From contig NZ_CP039543.1 in NCBI RefSeq assembly GCF_013085545.1, forward strand, positions 4,495,322-4,559,321: a stretch of 64,000 nucleotides of DNA, in the 5' to 3' direction. This DNA comes from Oceanidesulfovibrio marinus. GTDB lineage: Bacteria > Desulfobacterota > Desulfovibrionia > Desulfovibrionales > Desulfovibrionaceae. Position numbers and translations under genes: made by a program. The first letter of the stretch is position 1. Every line of letters starts with the position of its first letter. Shown piece by piece: positions 40,999 through 50,782 of this stretch. The notes beneath the pieces are model-generated. The model had not been told where the DNA came from, did no database searches, and saw only the letters and a list, made by a program, of their open reading frames with translations.

Positions 40999-42108
40999 CT
41001 AACCACAGCTCTTTCCGCGGCGTTTGCGCAGCAGGCTCCAGCCGCACAGGCCCAGGAACACCGCGGCGGCGGCGTAGTCGAGCACTCCGGCCCCTTCCTC
41101 GGCCGCGCCTCCGGACCATGTGGGGGTAGCGCCCAGCGCGCCGTACAGGGCGTCGGCGCCGACGCCCATAAGCAGTGCGCAGACCACCAGGGCGGCGAGG
41201 TAGACGATGGTCTCGCGCTTGCCGAGGATACGCGCCGTCACGGTGAGGGCGGCGATGTTCGTTGCCGGTCCGGCCAGCAGAAAGACCAGAGCCGCGCCAG
41301 GAGAGAGCCCCTGCCAGGCAAAGGCCGCAGCCATGGGCGTGGAGGCCGTGGCGCACACGTAGATGGGCAGGGAGAGCAGAAGAGCCAGCAGGTAACCGCC
41401 CCAACGGCCGCCCACGTACTGCTCCACAAAACCTGCCGGCAGCAGCACGGCCACGGCTCCGGCCACGGCAACGCCCACCAGGAACCACGGGCCTACGTCG
41501 CCGGCCAGCTCCAGAAATCCGTAGCGCAGACCCGAGGCCAGGCGGGAACGCAGGGCCGGGCGCTTGCGCGTGCCCAGCTCGGCCAGGGAGGGGCGCGGCG
41601 CATCCGGATTCGACAGCGGAGCCGTACCGGCAGGAGCCATGGGCAGGAGCGTGGGCCGGGGCTTTTCCGGCGCGGCGGCCCGGTCCACGGTCAGCCCGAC
41701 CAGCACTGCCGAGAGCACGGCGGCCAGTGGCCGCAGCACGGCCATGATCGGATCGAGAATGATCCAGGTGACGGCGACAGAATCCACGCCTGTCTCGGGC
41801 GTGGCGGTCAGAAACGCGGCGGCGGCGCCTTTGCTCGCGCCCTGTTCTCGTAAGCCCGCGACCGCGGGCAGCGTGCTGCAGCTTCAAAGGGGAAGCGGCG
41901 CGCCGATGAACGAGGCAATGAACACGGCGCGTGCGCTGCGGCCCTTTTTCCCGCCGCCCAGCAGCCTGTTGACGAGATCCTGGGGCAGGAGGGCCTGCAA
42001 CAAGCCGGCGCCGAGCAATCCAATGAGTAAATAGGGAGCGGCGCGCGCCGTAAGCTCAAGACATGAGGAGAACCAGCCGAAAAGATGAGTAAGGAACGTA
42101 TCGGTCAT
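40999..42108 (-). CDS. UPF0718/DUF318 permease, predicted selenoprotein (UGA at 41884-41886 read as Sec)
   Basis: The 369-codon frame runs from ATG 42108 to a stop at 40999-41001, interrupted only by codon 75, TGA. Residues 69-77 would read GAPLPL-U-S-C, where I recall family members having GxPLPxCSC; the second half has the cognate LPIYVCATASTPMAAA. Downstream of the UGA the frame keeps family sequence without a gap (GASKGAAAAFLTATPETGVDSVAVTW). There are eight to ten TM helices in two homologous halves, with a cytoplasmic loop rich in Pro and charge at about 130-165. The family includes putative metal exporters and arsenic-related permeases. A SECIS-like hairpin starts 14 bases after the UGA. 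The alternative is a nonsense mutation of a Cys codon. The start region has only a weak ribosome-binding site. Confidence 0.75.
41854..41869 (-). promoter_or_regulatory. SECIS-like hairpin downstream of the UGA
   Basis: The mRNA reads GCCCGC-GGUC-GCGGGC: a six-base GC stem capped by GGUC. The loop begins 21 nucleotides after the UGA. In E. coli fdhF the SelB-binding loop GGUCU lies about 18-20 nucleotides after its UGA, so position and loop sequence agree. The lower stem below the six pairs is not extended. Confidence 0.6.
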
Positions 42109-42161
42109 CAGCGCAATCTACACAAAAGGGCGAGGCGGGCAAACTCAATTGTGTTTTAGGT

Positions 42162-42191
42162 AGCATAGACGTTTTTGAATGACAGTTCAAA
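42162..42191 (-). promoter_or_regulatory. Promoter and operator of the selenopermease gene
   Basis: On the minus strand TTGAAC (42190-42185), a 17-base spacer and TATGCT (42167-42162) form a sigma70-type promoter with a leader of about 47 bases. The inverted repeat TTTGAA-N6-TTCAAA (42174-42191) covers the -35 and part of the spacer, as in operators of ArsR/SmtB-type metal repressors. No such repressor gene is in the window. Confidence 0.5.
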
Positions 42192-42489
42192 CGCATACCT
42201 CATTGTCTTGGTCAAAAATGTTAATTGAAGGGCTCGTAACAACGCAAGAATTCTGGAAGGAGCGACAAATCGTACAGAGTAAAACAATTGCATGACGATA
42301 CTGTTTTGATTTAGGGTCCAACCAAACGGGCAGGTACCGGCATCCGACTTTTCGGAGTGCGAAAACGCACATTGTTGTATTGGGTAAATATACGGACATG
42401 TTGCCTGGCGTACGAATCGCGTGGCCCTTCCGGGATGGACAACCGTACCTGGAAGCTGGCGCAGGCCTAGTCAAGGAGGAGTTGAGTCC
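42192..42489. other. Intergenic region upstream of the chemoreceptor gene
   Basis: These 298 bases between the permease promoter and the MCP start contain no coding frame that I can support. TAAATATA followed by GCC after ten bases (about 42385) is a weak resemblance to a sigma28 motility promoter, but the -10 match is poor. Confidence 0.3.
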
Positions 42490-44643
42490 GTGTTCAAGAA
42501 GATGAATCTAACAGTGCGAATGATTCTGGGATTCCTGATAGTCACAGTCATTGCCGTGGGGGCCGTCTCCCTTGCCACGTTCTTTGCGACAAAGACCTCG
42601 ATCGTGGAGGATGGCAAACAGTCGGCGATGACGCAGCTAGAGATGCTCAGTGTCTCGCTCAATGCGCTGTACGAGTCCACGCAGGATAAGGTGAACTCGG
42701 ACCTGAAGCTGCTGACCGGTGAGATCGAGATGCTGGGGCTGCCTGCACTGGACAATGACGAGCCCATCACGACGACCGTCGTCAACCAGGAGACCGGTCA
42801 ATCGGAACAGGTCACCATTCCCGTGCTGAAGCTTGGTTACGTGGCCATGAACGACGACACGAGCATCGTCGATCGCGTCAAGGATCTGGCCGGCGGAGGC
42901 GCCGTGACCATCTTTGAGGTGCTGCCGGACAAGCTGCTGCGCGTTTCCACCAACGTTCTCAAGACCAACGGCGAGCGCGCCACAGGCACCTATATCCCGA
43001 GCGACTCCCCGGTCTACAAGACCGTGATGCAAGACAAGACCTTCCATGGCAAGGCCTACGTCGTCAACGCCTGGTACTCCACGGCGTATTACCCGCTGAA
43101 GGGTGTACGCGGAAATATCGTGGCCGTGCTTTTCGTTGGCCGCAAGATCATCAACGAACAGGCAAAGCTGGTTCTCAGCAAAGCCAACCTGTACGGCAGG
43201 GGCTACTCCTTCCTCTTCAACGGCGAAGGCCAGCTTGTGTACCATCCCAATGACGAGCTCCGGGGCAAAACGCTCGACGATCTCGGGCTGGACAAGGAGC
43301 TGTTCGTCAACGCCAAGAACGAGATTGTGGAGTACGATTTCAAAGGCGACCACAAGTTCGCCGCCGTGGGCATGGTGGATGAGGACCTGGGCTGGCGCGT
43401 GGGGCTGGCTCTTTCAGAGAGCGAGATGCTCCACGGGCTGGACAAGAAGCTGCTCCAGAACTCCAGCATTGCCGCCGGTGCGGCCCTGGTGCTGATCATC
43501 CTGTTCGCGCTGTTCTTCACCCGTTCGCTCGTCAGTCCCATCAAGGCGTTGCGGGGCTACGCCGAGGAGGTGGCCTCCGGCAATCTGGACGCGCGGTCCG
43601 GCATTGTTCGCGGCGACGAGATAGGCGCGCTCACCAAGTCCATCCGGCACATGGTGGACACACTCAAGGGGTCGCTGCAGCAGGCGGACGAGGCGCAGCA
43701 GCAGGCCAAGGAGCAGGCGCGTCTGGCCGATGTGAAGGCGGAAGAGGCGGACCAGGCCAAGCAAGAGGCCGAGAAGGCCAAGGTGCACGGCATGCGGGAA
43801 GCCGCCGGGCGCATCGAGTCCATCGTGAGCAGCGTCACCTCGGCCACGGAGGAGCTTTCGGCCCAGGTGGACGAGTCCAGCCACGGCGCGAATATCCAGC
43901 GTGAACGCGCCGGCGAGACGGCCACGGCTATGGAAGAGATGAACGCCACCGTCCTGGAAGTTGCGCGCAACGCCTCCGAAGCGGCCAAGAACGCCGAGGA
44001 CACCAAGGACAAGGCCAAATTGGGCGCAGACATCGTACAGTCTGCCGTGAACGCGATCCACGAGGTGCAGAAGCGCACCGACGAGCTGAAGAACAACCTG
44101 GGCCAGCTGGGCGAGCACGCCGAGGGCATCGGCCGGGTGATGACCGTGATCACGGACATTGCCGACCAGACCAACCTGCTGGCACTGAACGCGGCCATCG
44201 AGGCGGCGCGCGCCGGCGATGCAGGCAGAGGCTTTGCCGTGGTGGCCGACGAGGTGCGCAAGCTGGCCGAGAAGACCATGGCCGCCACCAAGGAAGTGGG
44301 CGAGGCCATCAACTCCATCCAGACCGGGGCCCAGCGCTCCATAGCCGAGATGGACGAAGCCTCGCAGGCGGTGTCGCGCTCCACCAAGCTGGCCGGAGAG
44401 TCCGGCGAGTCCCTGAGCGAGATCCTGTCCATGTCCGAGGGCACCTCGGAGCAGGTCCGCTCCATCGCCACGGCCGCGGAGCAGCAGTCCTCGGCAGTGG
44501 AGCAGGTGGGCCGGTCCACTGAGGAGATCAACCGCATCTCCATCGAGACTGCCGAGACCATGAACCAGGCCGCCCAGGCCCTGAACGAGGTTGCCCGACT
44601 CAGCTCGGAGCTCAACGCCATCGTCCAGGAGATGAAGGCCTAA
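42490..44643 (+). CDS. Methyl-accepting chemotaxis protein, Cache sensor
   Basis: The start is GTG 42490, with AAGGAGG ten bases upstream; ATG 42502 is an alternative. The product has 717 residues. TM1 lies at about 10-32 ([21 protein letters not shown]). The periplasmic domain at 35-325 is of Cache type ([50 protein letters not shown]). TM2 is [19 protein letters not shown], followed by HAMP, a Gln/Ala-rich coiled coil and the conserved hairpin tip ([40 protein letters not shown]). No CheR-binding pentapeptide is seen at the C-terminus. It senses a small periplasmic ligand and signals to CheA. Confidence 0.95.
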   Translation: MFKKMNLTVRMILGFLIVTVIAVGAVSLATFFATKTSIVEDGKQSAMTQLEMLSVSLNALYESTQDKVNSDLKLLTGEIEMLGLPALDNDEPITTTVVNQETGQSEQVTIPVLKLGYVAMNDDTSIVDRVKDLAGGGAVTIFEVLPDKLLRVSTNVLKTNGERATGTYIPSDSPVYKTVMQDKTFHGKAYVVNAWYSTAYYPLKGVRGNIVAVLFVGRKIINEQAKLVLSKANLYGRGYSFLFNGEGQLVYHPNDELRGKTLDDLGLDKELFVNAKNEIVEYDFKGDHKFAAVGMVDEDLGWRVGLALSESEMLHGLDKKLLQNSSIAAGAALVLIILFALFFTRSLVSPIKALRGYAEEVASGNLDARSGIVRGDEIGALTKSIRHMVDTLKGSLQQADEAQQQAKEQARLADVKAEEADQAKQEAEKAKVHGMREAAGRIESIVSSVTSATEELSAQVDESSHGANIQRERAGETATAMEEMNATVLEVARNASEAAKNAEDTKDKAKLGADIVQSAVNAIHEVQKRTDELKNNLGQLGEHAEGIGRVMTVITDIADQTNLLALNAAIEAARAGDAGRGFAVVADEVRKLAEKTMAATKEVGEAINSIQTGAQRSIAEMDEASQAVSRSTKLAGESGESLSEILSMSEGTSEQVRSIATAAEQQSSAVEQVGRSTEEINRISIETAETMNQAAQALNEVARLSSELNAIVQEMKA

Positions 44644-44683
44644 CCAGTCGGACTCAACTACCATTGATAGAAGACGTCAGGCA

Positions 44684-44721
44684 GGCGCCCGGCTTCCCAT
44701 TGCGGAGGCCGGGCGCCTTTT
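44684..44721 (+). terminator. Rho-independent terminator of the chemoreceptor gene
   Basis: GGCGCCCGGC and GCCGGGCGCC form a perfect ten-base stem with a 14-base loop, followed by TTTTGTT. It starts 41 bases after the MCP stop codon. Confidence 0.85.
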
Positions 44722-44912
44722 GTTCGGATGTGCTATGCTTCATGTTCCGGACAAGTCGCGACGGACCGAGGATGCTCGTGTTCGTGATGGCGCGGGACAA
44801 TTCTTTGGGCGAATGCTCTGCCCAACATTTCACCATCAAGGAATACCGTCGCGGCAGGTATGATATATTTTTGATGAATATCCGGGCGAACCAGAACACA
44901 AGGGACGATGCG

Positions 44913-47009
44913 ATGACGCCGAACGAAAAAGACACGCACGAAAGCCGCGACGAGCATACAGGCCACAAGGACATGAACCACGAAGGCCATGGCGGAGGCC
45001 ATGAGGACCATGGCGACCATGATGGCCACGGCGGCGGCCACGCCTCCCACCACGCCAAGATGGCGCAGGACTTCAAGCGCCGGTTCATTATCTCCACGGC
45101 ATTGACCCTGCCGCTGGCCTACCTCTCGCCCATGCTGCGCACCCTGGTGGGGCTGGGCCAGCCCGAGTGGGTGCCGGGCCGCATGTACATCCTCTTCGGC
45201 ATCGCCACCATCGTCTTCTTCTACGGCGGCATGCCGTTTCTCCGTCACGCCAAGATGGAGCTCAAGGACAAGCAGCCGGGCATGATGACGCTCATCGCCC
45301 TGGCCATCATCATCGCCTACGTCTACTCGGCCCTGGTCACGTTCGGACTGCCGGGCCGGGTGTTCTACTGGGAGCTGGCCAGCCTGATCGACATCATGCT
45401 GCTGGGCCACTTCATCGAGATGCGCTCGGTGATGAGCGCCAGCGGCGCCATGGAGGAGCTTGCCAAGCTGGTGCCCAACAAGGCGCACCGGCTCAAGGAG
45501 GACGGCTCCACCGAGGAGGTCGCGGTGAGCGATCTCAACCCGGAAGATACGGTGCTGGTCAAGCCCGGCGAGAAGATACCGGCCGACGGCGAAGTGGTGG
45601 AGGGCCGCTCTTCGGTCAACGAATCACTGCTCACCGGCGAGGCCAAACCCGTGGACAAGGAGCAGGGCGGGGAGGTCATCGGCGGCTCGGTGAACGGCGA
45701 GGGCTCGCTGACCGTGCAGGTGAAAAAGACTGGCAAGGACTCGTTCCTCAACCAGGTCATGGACATGGTATCCAAGGCGCAGGAGTCCAAGTCCAAGGCG
45801 CAGTCCCTGGCCGACAAGGCGGCCATGTGGCTCACCTTCGTGGCCATCGGCTCCGGCGCCATCACCATGGTGCTGTGGCTGGTGCTCTCGGGCAAGGAGT
45901 TCGTCTTCGCCCTGGAGCGCACCGTCACGGTGATGATCATCACCTGTCCCCACGCCCTGGGCCTGGCCATACCGCTGGTGGTGGCGGTATCCACGGCCAT
46001 TGCAGCCCGGAACGGCTTCCTCATCCGCAACCGCACGCCCTTTGAGAACGCCCGCAGACTGCAGGCGGTCATCTTCGATAAGACCGGCACCCTGACCAGG
46101 GGCGAGTTCGGCGTGAGCGATGTGGAGCCATTCGGCGAGCTGGGCGAGGACGAGCTCCTGAAGCTGGCCGGAGCCGTGGAGGCCAAGAGCGAGCATCCCA
46201 TTGCCCGGGCCATCGCAGACTCGGCGCGCGAGAAGCTGGACAGCCTGCCCGAGTCGCAGGATTTCGACTCCATACCGGGACGCGGCGCAAAGGCCACGGT
46301 GGATGGCCGGGAGGTCATGACCATCAGCCTGCGCTACGCCGGGGAGCAGGGCTACGAAGTGCGTCAGGAAGCGATCGATCCGCTGCTGGAGGAAGGCAAG
46401 ACCGTCATCGCCGTGATTGTGGACGGCGCGGCCGCCGGGGCCATCGCCCTGGACGACGTGGTGCGCGAGACCTCGAAGCAGGCCGTGGCCGGTCTGAAGG
46501 AGATGGGCCTGCAGGTGATGATGCTGACCGGCGACAACGAGAAGGTGGCCGGCCGTGTGGCCAGGGAGTTGGGCCTGGACGACGTCTTTGCCGAAGTGGT
46601 GCCGGACGAGAAGGCCGCGAAGGTGAAGTCCGTGCAGGAGCGCGGACTGGCCACGGCCATGGTGGGCGACGGCGTGAACGACGCCCCGGCCCTGGCCCAG
46701 GCGGACGTGGGCTTTGCCATCGGCGCGGGCACGGACGTTGCCGTGGAAACGGCGGACGTGGTGCTGGTCAAGTCCAACCCCATGGACGTGGTCCAGGTGA
46801 TCAGGCTCTCCAGGGAGGTGCGCAAGAAGACGGTGCAGAACCTGTTCTGGGCCATGGGCTACAACGTGGTTGCCATCCCGCTGGCGGCCGGCGTGCTTGC
46901 CTGGGCCGGCATTATTCTGAGCCCGGCGGCCGGCGCCGTGGTCATGTCGCTTTCCACGGTCATCGTGGCCGTCAACGCGCGGATCATGTCCATGCCGGAT
47001 GCGTCATGA
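44913..47009 (+). CDS. copB: Heavy-metal P1B-type ATPase, CopB-like
   Basis: ATG 44913 gives 698 residues; an in-frame ATG at 44874 is possible. The first 45 residues hold a His/Asp/Gly-rich tail (GHGGGHEDHGDHDGHGGGHASHH). The membrane motif is TCPHALGLAIP, so the metal site is CPH as in CopB (P1B-3), rather than CPC. The P-type signature DKTGTLTRGEFG, TGE (LLTGEAKP), the nucleotide-site HP (SEHPIARA) and the hinge GDGVNDAPALAQAD are all intact. It should export Cu2+/Cu+ or Ag+ to the periplasm. The leader of about 190 bases has no recognised regulator site. Confidence 0.93.
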   Translation: MTPNEKDTHESRDEHTGHKDMNHEGHGGGHEDHGDHDGHGGGHASHHAKMAQDFKRRFIISTALTLPLAYLSPMLRTLVGLGQPEWVPGRMYILFGIATIVFFYGGMPFLRHAKMELKDKQPGMMTLIALAIIIAYVYSALVTFGLPGRVFYWELASLIDIMLLGHFIEMRSVMSASGAMEELAKLVPNKAHRLKEDGSTEEVAVSDLNPEDTVLVKPGEKIPADGEVVEGRSSVNESLLTGEAKPVDKEQGGEVIGGSVNGEGSLTVQVKKTGKDSFLNQVMDMVSKAQESKSKAQSLADKAAMWLTFVAIGSGAITMVLWLVLSGKEFVFALERTVTVMIITCPHALGLAIPLVVAVSTAIAARNGFLIRNRTPFENARRLQAVIFDKTGTLTRGEFGVSDVEPFGELGEDELLKLAGAVEAKSEHPIARAIADSAREKLDSLPESQDFDSIPGRGAKATVDGREVMTISLRYAGEQGYEVRQEAIDPLLEEGKTVIAVIVDGAAAGAIALDDVVRETSKQAVAGLKEMGLQVMMLTGDNEKVAGRVARELGLDDVFAEVVPDEKAAKVKSVQERGLATAMVGDGVNDAPALAQADVGFAIGAGTDVAVETADVVLVKSNPMDVVQVIRLSREVRKKTVQNLFWAMGYNVVAIPLAAGVLAWAGIILSPAAGAVVMSLSTVIVAVNARIMSMPDAS

Positions 47010-47042
47010 TATTCACATCATGCATTAACCAACGGAAAATAA

Positions 47043-47071
47043 TTGCATTTTTTGAGAATTTTCAGTATGTT
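47043..47071 (+). promoter_or_regulatory. Predicted sigma70 promoter of the histidine kinase gene
   Basis: TTGCAT (47043-47048), a 17-base spacer and TATGTT (47066-47071) form the match in an AT-rich stretch. A leader of about 125 bases follows, containing AAGGAGG at 47074-47080 that is not paired with a start codon of the kinase frame. Confidence 0.5.
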
Positions 47072-47202
47072 ACAAGGAGGTGGACAGACTGACTCTTTAA
47101 GACACCGTAACAAATTCGGATTTCGGCTGACCCGGCGACAGCAGGGCGATGGGCGGGGTGCGGCAGCGCTCCGGCCGCCGGTTCGGTTATCCGGAAATCC
47201 AC

Positions 47203-48963
47203 ATGACGACCAAGTTCTCAACAGCCAATATCTGGCAGATCACCATCGCCCTTGCGACACTGCTCTTCGCGGTTACCGGCCTCGTCTGCTACCAGCAGAG
47301 CAAGGCCTACGAGGCCGTGCGCAGCAACAACGTCGCCTCCATCGCCGAGCTGTTCACGGCGCTCCTTGAACAACCCGGGCACGTGGCCGACAGGAGCCGC
47401 CTCCACGCCATTGCGGGCGCCTTTCTCAATGAGCAACGCATCAGCGGCATCGTGCTGGAGGACGCCGGCGGCGGCGTAATCTACAAGGCCGGTCATTCCG
47501 GAGCCGGAGAGGCCAGCTACCGCGTCCCTCTGGGCAATTCCGCCGACTCCCTGGCTCCCGGCGGTGCGCTGGAGCTTTTTTACGATCAATCCCGGCAGAC
47601 CGCAGCGCTGTCCAGCCTGGGGGCGATGCTGCTCCTGGGCAATGTTGTTGTCCTGGTCTTTTTCCAGGCCCTGATGCGGCTTGTGCTCCGGCGACAGCAC
47701 AAGGCGGAGTCCCTGCTGGAGCAGCAGGAGGAACGGCTGCGCCTGGCTCTGGAGGCGTCCGCAGACGGCATCTGGGAGTACAATATTCTGGACAACAGCC
47801 ACTTCCTCAGCGACCGTATGTACTCCATGCTCGGCTTCGAGCCCGGCAACAGGGAGGACGGCTGGCGCTTTCTCTTCCGGCGGGTCCACCTGGAGGACCG
47901 GGAAAAGGTTTCCAGAACCCGCAAGCTGATGGAAGGCGGGCTGCGCGAGACGCTGGTGACGCGATTCCGCATGGAGCGGATAGACGGCGAGTGGCGGCAC
48001 ATCCTGTGCCGGGCCAAGGTTGTGGCCGTGGACATGTCGGGCAAGCCGGCGCGCATCGCCGGGACCTTCACCGACGTCTCCCCCCTGGTGGACGCCCAGG
48101 AGGCGCTGGCCAACCTGAACCGGGAGCTGGAGGAGCGGGTGGAGCAGCGCACCACGGCGCTGGCCCAGAAGGCCGAGGAGCTGGCCGAGGCCAACCGCCA
48201 GCTGCGAGAGCTGGACCAGCTCAAGTCGAGCTTCCTTTCCTCGGTATCCCACGAGCTGCGCACGCCGCTGACCTCCATCCTCGGCTTTGCCCGGCTCATC
48301 GATAAGGAGTTCGTCAACAACTACTATGGCAGGTTCGAGACCGAGCGGGAGGAGCGCGCCGGCACCAGAATTCGCGACAACCTGCGCATCATCGCCTCCC
48401 AGGGCGAGCGTCTCTCCCGGCTGGTCAACGACGTGCTCGACCTGAACAAGATCGAGTCCGGCATGATGGAGTGGCGCGACGAGCTGATCGATCCGGCAAG
48501 CGTGCTGCAACGCGCCGTGGAGGCGACAACGCCTTTGCTGGAGGGCAAGCCCGGCGTCGAGTTTGTCGACGATGTGGAGTCCGGCCTGCCGCAGGTCCGG
48601 CTGGATGCGGATCGCCTGGAGCAGGTGGTCATCAACCTGCTGCACAACGCCGTCAAGTTTACGGAACAGGGCAGCGTGCGCCTGCAAGCCGGCCGTGACG
48701 AGTCCGGCGATCTGCGTGTCTGCGTGGAAGATACTGGGCTCGGCATCCCAGCCCACGCCCTGGATGAAATATTCGACAAGTTCCACCAGCTTCCCACGGA
48801 CGCCCTGCACGGCAAGCCCGTGGGCACCGGTCTCGGCCTCTTCATCTGCCGGGAGATCGTGCGCCATTACGGCGGCAGGCTCTGGGTGGACTCCCAGGCC
48901 GGCGCGGGCAGCACATTCACGCTTCTCCTACCTGCGGCCAGCACGGCGCCTGTGGAAGCCTGA
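47203..48963 (+). CDS. Membrane sensor histidine kinase (PAS-HisKA-HATPase)
   Basis: The start is uncertain: ATG 47203 (586 residues) gives the usual short N-terminus, and ATG 47149 adds 18 residues. TM1 is IWQITIALATLLFAVTGLVCY. A short periplasmic segment of about 120 residues follows, then TM2 (LGAMLLLGNVVVLVFFQALMRL) and a PAS domain (LALEASADGIWEYNILDNSHFLS). After a coiled coil comes HisKA with His350 (VSHELRTPLTSILGF), and then N (NLLHNAVKF), G1 (DTGLGIP) and G2 (GTGLGLFI) boxes. It resembles the kinase at 60893-63943 in its HisKA insert. No response regulator is adjacent. Confidence 0.88.
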   Translation: MTTKFSTANIWQITIALATLLFAVTGLVCYQQSKAYEAVRSNNVASIAELFTALLEQPGHVADRSRLHAIAGAFLNEQRISGIVLEDAGGGVIYKAGHSGAGEASYRVPLGNSADSLAPGGALELFYDQSRQTAALSSLGAMLLLGNVVVLVFFQALMRLVLRRQHKAESLLEQQEERLRLALEASADGIWEYNILDNSHFLSDRMYSMLGFEPGNREDGWRFLFRRVHLEDREKVSRTRKLMEGGLRETLVTRFRMERIDGEWRHILCRAKVVAVDMSGKPARIAGTFTDVSPLVDAQEALANLNRELEERVEQRTTALAQKAEELAEANRQLRELDQLKSSFLSSVSHELRTPLTSILGFARLIDKEFVNNYYGRFETEREERAGTRIRDNLRIIASQGERLSRLVNDVLDLNKIESGMMEWRDELIDPASVLQRAVEATTPLLEGKPGVEFVDDVESGLPQVRLDADRLEQVVINLLHNAVKFTEQGSVRLQAGRDESGDLRVCVEDTGLGIPAHALDEIFDKFHQLPTDALHGKPVGTGLGLFICREIVRHYGGRLWVDSQAGAGSTFTLLLPAASTAPVEA

Positions 48964-49026
48964 CGAGGCACGCGGAAAGCATTCTCCTGCCGTCATTGCT
49001 CACAGTCCTTTAGCCCAGGAGGCCGT

Positions 49027-50700
49027 ATGCGCGCTCTGTTGGTCAACCCCGCCTCGCCATACTCCTTCTGGAGCTTCGACAAGATTTGCCGGATGTCGGG
49101 CCGCAGGGCGCTCATACCCCCGCTGGGGCTGCTCACCGCCGCGGCGCTCTTTCCCGGGAGCTGGCAGCTGCGGCTTGCGGACCTGAACGCCCGACCCATC
49201 ACGGATGCGGACTGGGACTTCGCGGATATCGTGCTCTTCTCCGGCATGCTCCTGCAGAAAAAGTCGCTGCTGGAGCTCATTGCCGAGGCCAGGCGGCGCG
49301 GCAAGACCGTGGCCGTGGGCGGGCCGTACGTGACCTCACTGCCGCAGGAGGCGCAGGAAGCCGGCGCGGATGTTATCGTACGCGGCGAAGGCGAGGACAT
49401 CATCCCAGAGCTGGCCGCGGACCTGGCGACCGGGACACCGAAGGCCGTCTACACGGCGGGGGGGCGCCCGGCCATGACCGTATCTCCGCTGCCACGCTTC
49501 GATCTGTTGCGCCTGGACGACTACGCCACCATGTCCATCCAGACCTCGCGCGGCTGCCCGCACGACTGCGAGTTCTGCGACATCGTCAACCTCTACGGCA
49601 AGGTACCGCGCTACAAAGAGCCGCAGCAGGTCATTGCCGAGCTGGACGAGCTCTACCGCCTGGGCTGGCGCAACGAGGTCTTTTTCTGTGACGACAACTT
49701 CATCGGCAACAAGAAGCATGCGCGCCGGCTGCTCGACGCGCTCATCCCCTGGATGAAGGAGCACGGCGAACCCTTCGGCTTCTGGACCCAGGCGTCGGTG
49801 GACCTGGGGCAGGACCAGGAGCTGATGGACCGCATGACCGCGGCGAACTTCTCCACGGTGTTCGTGGGCGTGGAGTCTCCCGACGAGGCCACGCTGGAGC
49901 GTTCCCACAAGCTCCAGAACGTGAAGAACCCTCTGGCCGACTCCCTGCGCGCCATCAACAGGAACGGGCTCTCCATCATCGCCAGCTTCATCATGGGCTT
50001 TGACGGCGAGGAGGCCGGAGCCGGCGACCGCATCGTGGAGTTCGTGGAGGATGTGGGACTGCCGCAGGCCATGGTCAACCTCATGCAGATCCTGCCCAAC
50101 ACCCGGCTGTGGGAGCGCATGGAGCAGGAAGGGCGGCTGCGGCCCGGAGACACGTGCGGCGACACCGTGGGCCTGCCGCTCAACTTCGAGCCCTCGCGGT
50201 CCACCGAGGAGCTCCTGCGGGAGTACCGGCGCACGTGGCGGATGCTGTATGATCCGGCCGCCTACATGGGCCGGCTGGAGCGCTTCTACACGGCCATGCG
50301 GCCCACGCGTTCGGCCATGCGCAAGGGGCAGCAGGGCAGCCTGACGTTCGAGCCCGAGGCCGCCGCGTCGACCGGCAATAAAAAGACGCGGCACGCCGCG
50401 CCGGGCTACGACGGCTTCCGGCGCAAGAATCCGCTCCGGCATTTCTACTACGACGCCAGATCCCTGGCGCTGCTCACCTGGACGTACGGCGTGCGCTCCC
50501 CGGCCCGCGGCGCTTACTGGCGCGCCGTGCACGGCGTCTGGAAGCAGAACCGCAGCCGGCTGGTGCTGCTGTTCTACGGCATGGCCCAGGGCTACAACAC
50601 CATGGCGTACCTGCGCGCCCTGGACCGCAAGCTGTCCCGGTACATTGATGCGATATCCAGGGAACCGCGCGAGGATCGCCCGGCCGGTGCAGATCACTGA
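49027..50700 (+). CDS. B12-binding domain radical SAM protein
   Basis: This 557-residue protein has an N-terminal cobalamin-binding fold (MRALLVNPASPYSFW ... IVLFSGMLLQKKSLLELI). The radical SAM motif is RGCPHDCEFCDI, i.e. C-x3-C-x2-C at about residues 180-187. The TIM-barrel part has VFFCDDNFIGNKKHA and TVFVGVESPDEATLERSHK, and the C-terminus resembles the DUF4070 region. Relatives methylate lipids or other unactivated carbons (for example HpnP). The substrate is not known and no hopanoid or lipid genes are adjacent. AGGAGG lies upstream of the ATG. Confidence 0.9.
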   Translation: MRALLVNPASPYSFWSFDKICRMSGRRALIPPLGLLTAAALFPGSWQLRLADLNARPITDADWDFADIVLFSGMLLQKKSLLELIAEARRRGKTVAVGGPYVTSLPQEAQEAGADVIVRGEGEDIIPELAADLATGTPKAVYTAGGRPAMTVSPLPRFDLLRLDDYATMSIQTSRGCPHDCEFCDIVNLYGKVPRYKEPQQVIAELDELYRLGWRNEVFFCDDNFIGNKKHARRLLDALIPWMKEHGEPFGFWTQASVDLGQDQELMDRMTAANFSTVFVGVESPDEATLERSHKLQNVKNPLADSLRAINRNGLSIIASFIMGFDGEEAGAGDRIVEFVEDVGLPQAMVNLMQILPNTRLWERMEQEGRLRPGDTCGDTVGLPLNFEPSRSTEELLREYRRTWRMLYDPAAYMGRLERFYTAMRPTRSAMRKGQQGSLTFEPEAAASTGNKKTRHAAPGYDGFRRKNPLRHFYYDARSLALLTWTYGVRSPARGAYWRAVHGVWKQNRSRLVLLFYGMAQGYNTMAYLRALDRKLSRYIDAISREPREDRPAGADH

Positions 50701-50782
50701 GCCCTGCGGCCGATACCGTGGATCAGGCTCCGGCTGCGCTCTTCTCGCATCACTCTGAAACGACAACCGGACGGAGGCGTGT

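Noticed and set aside
41884-42108. A separate 74-residue protein or a nonsense-mutated pseudogene instead of a selenoprotein
   Set aside because: The downstream frame continues the same family in register with no decay, and a SECIS-like hairpin follows. A recent nonsense mutation cannot be fully excluded without relatives.
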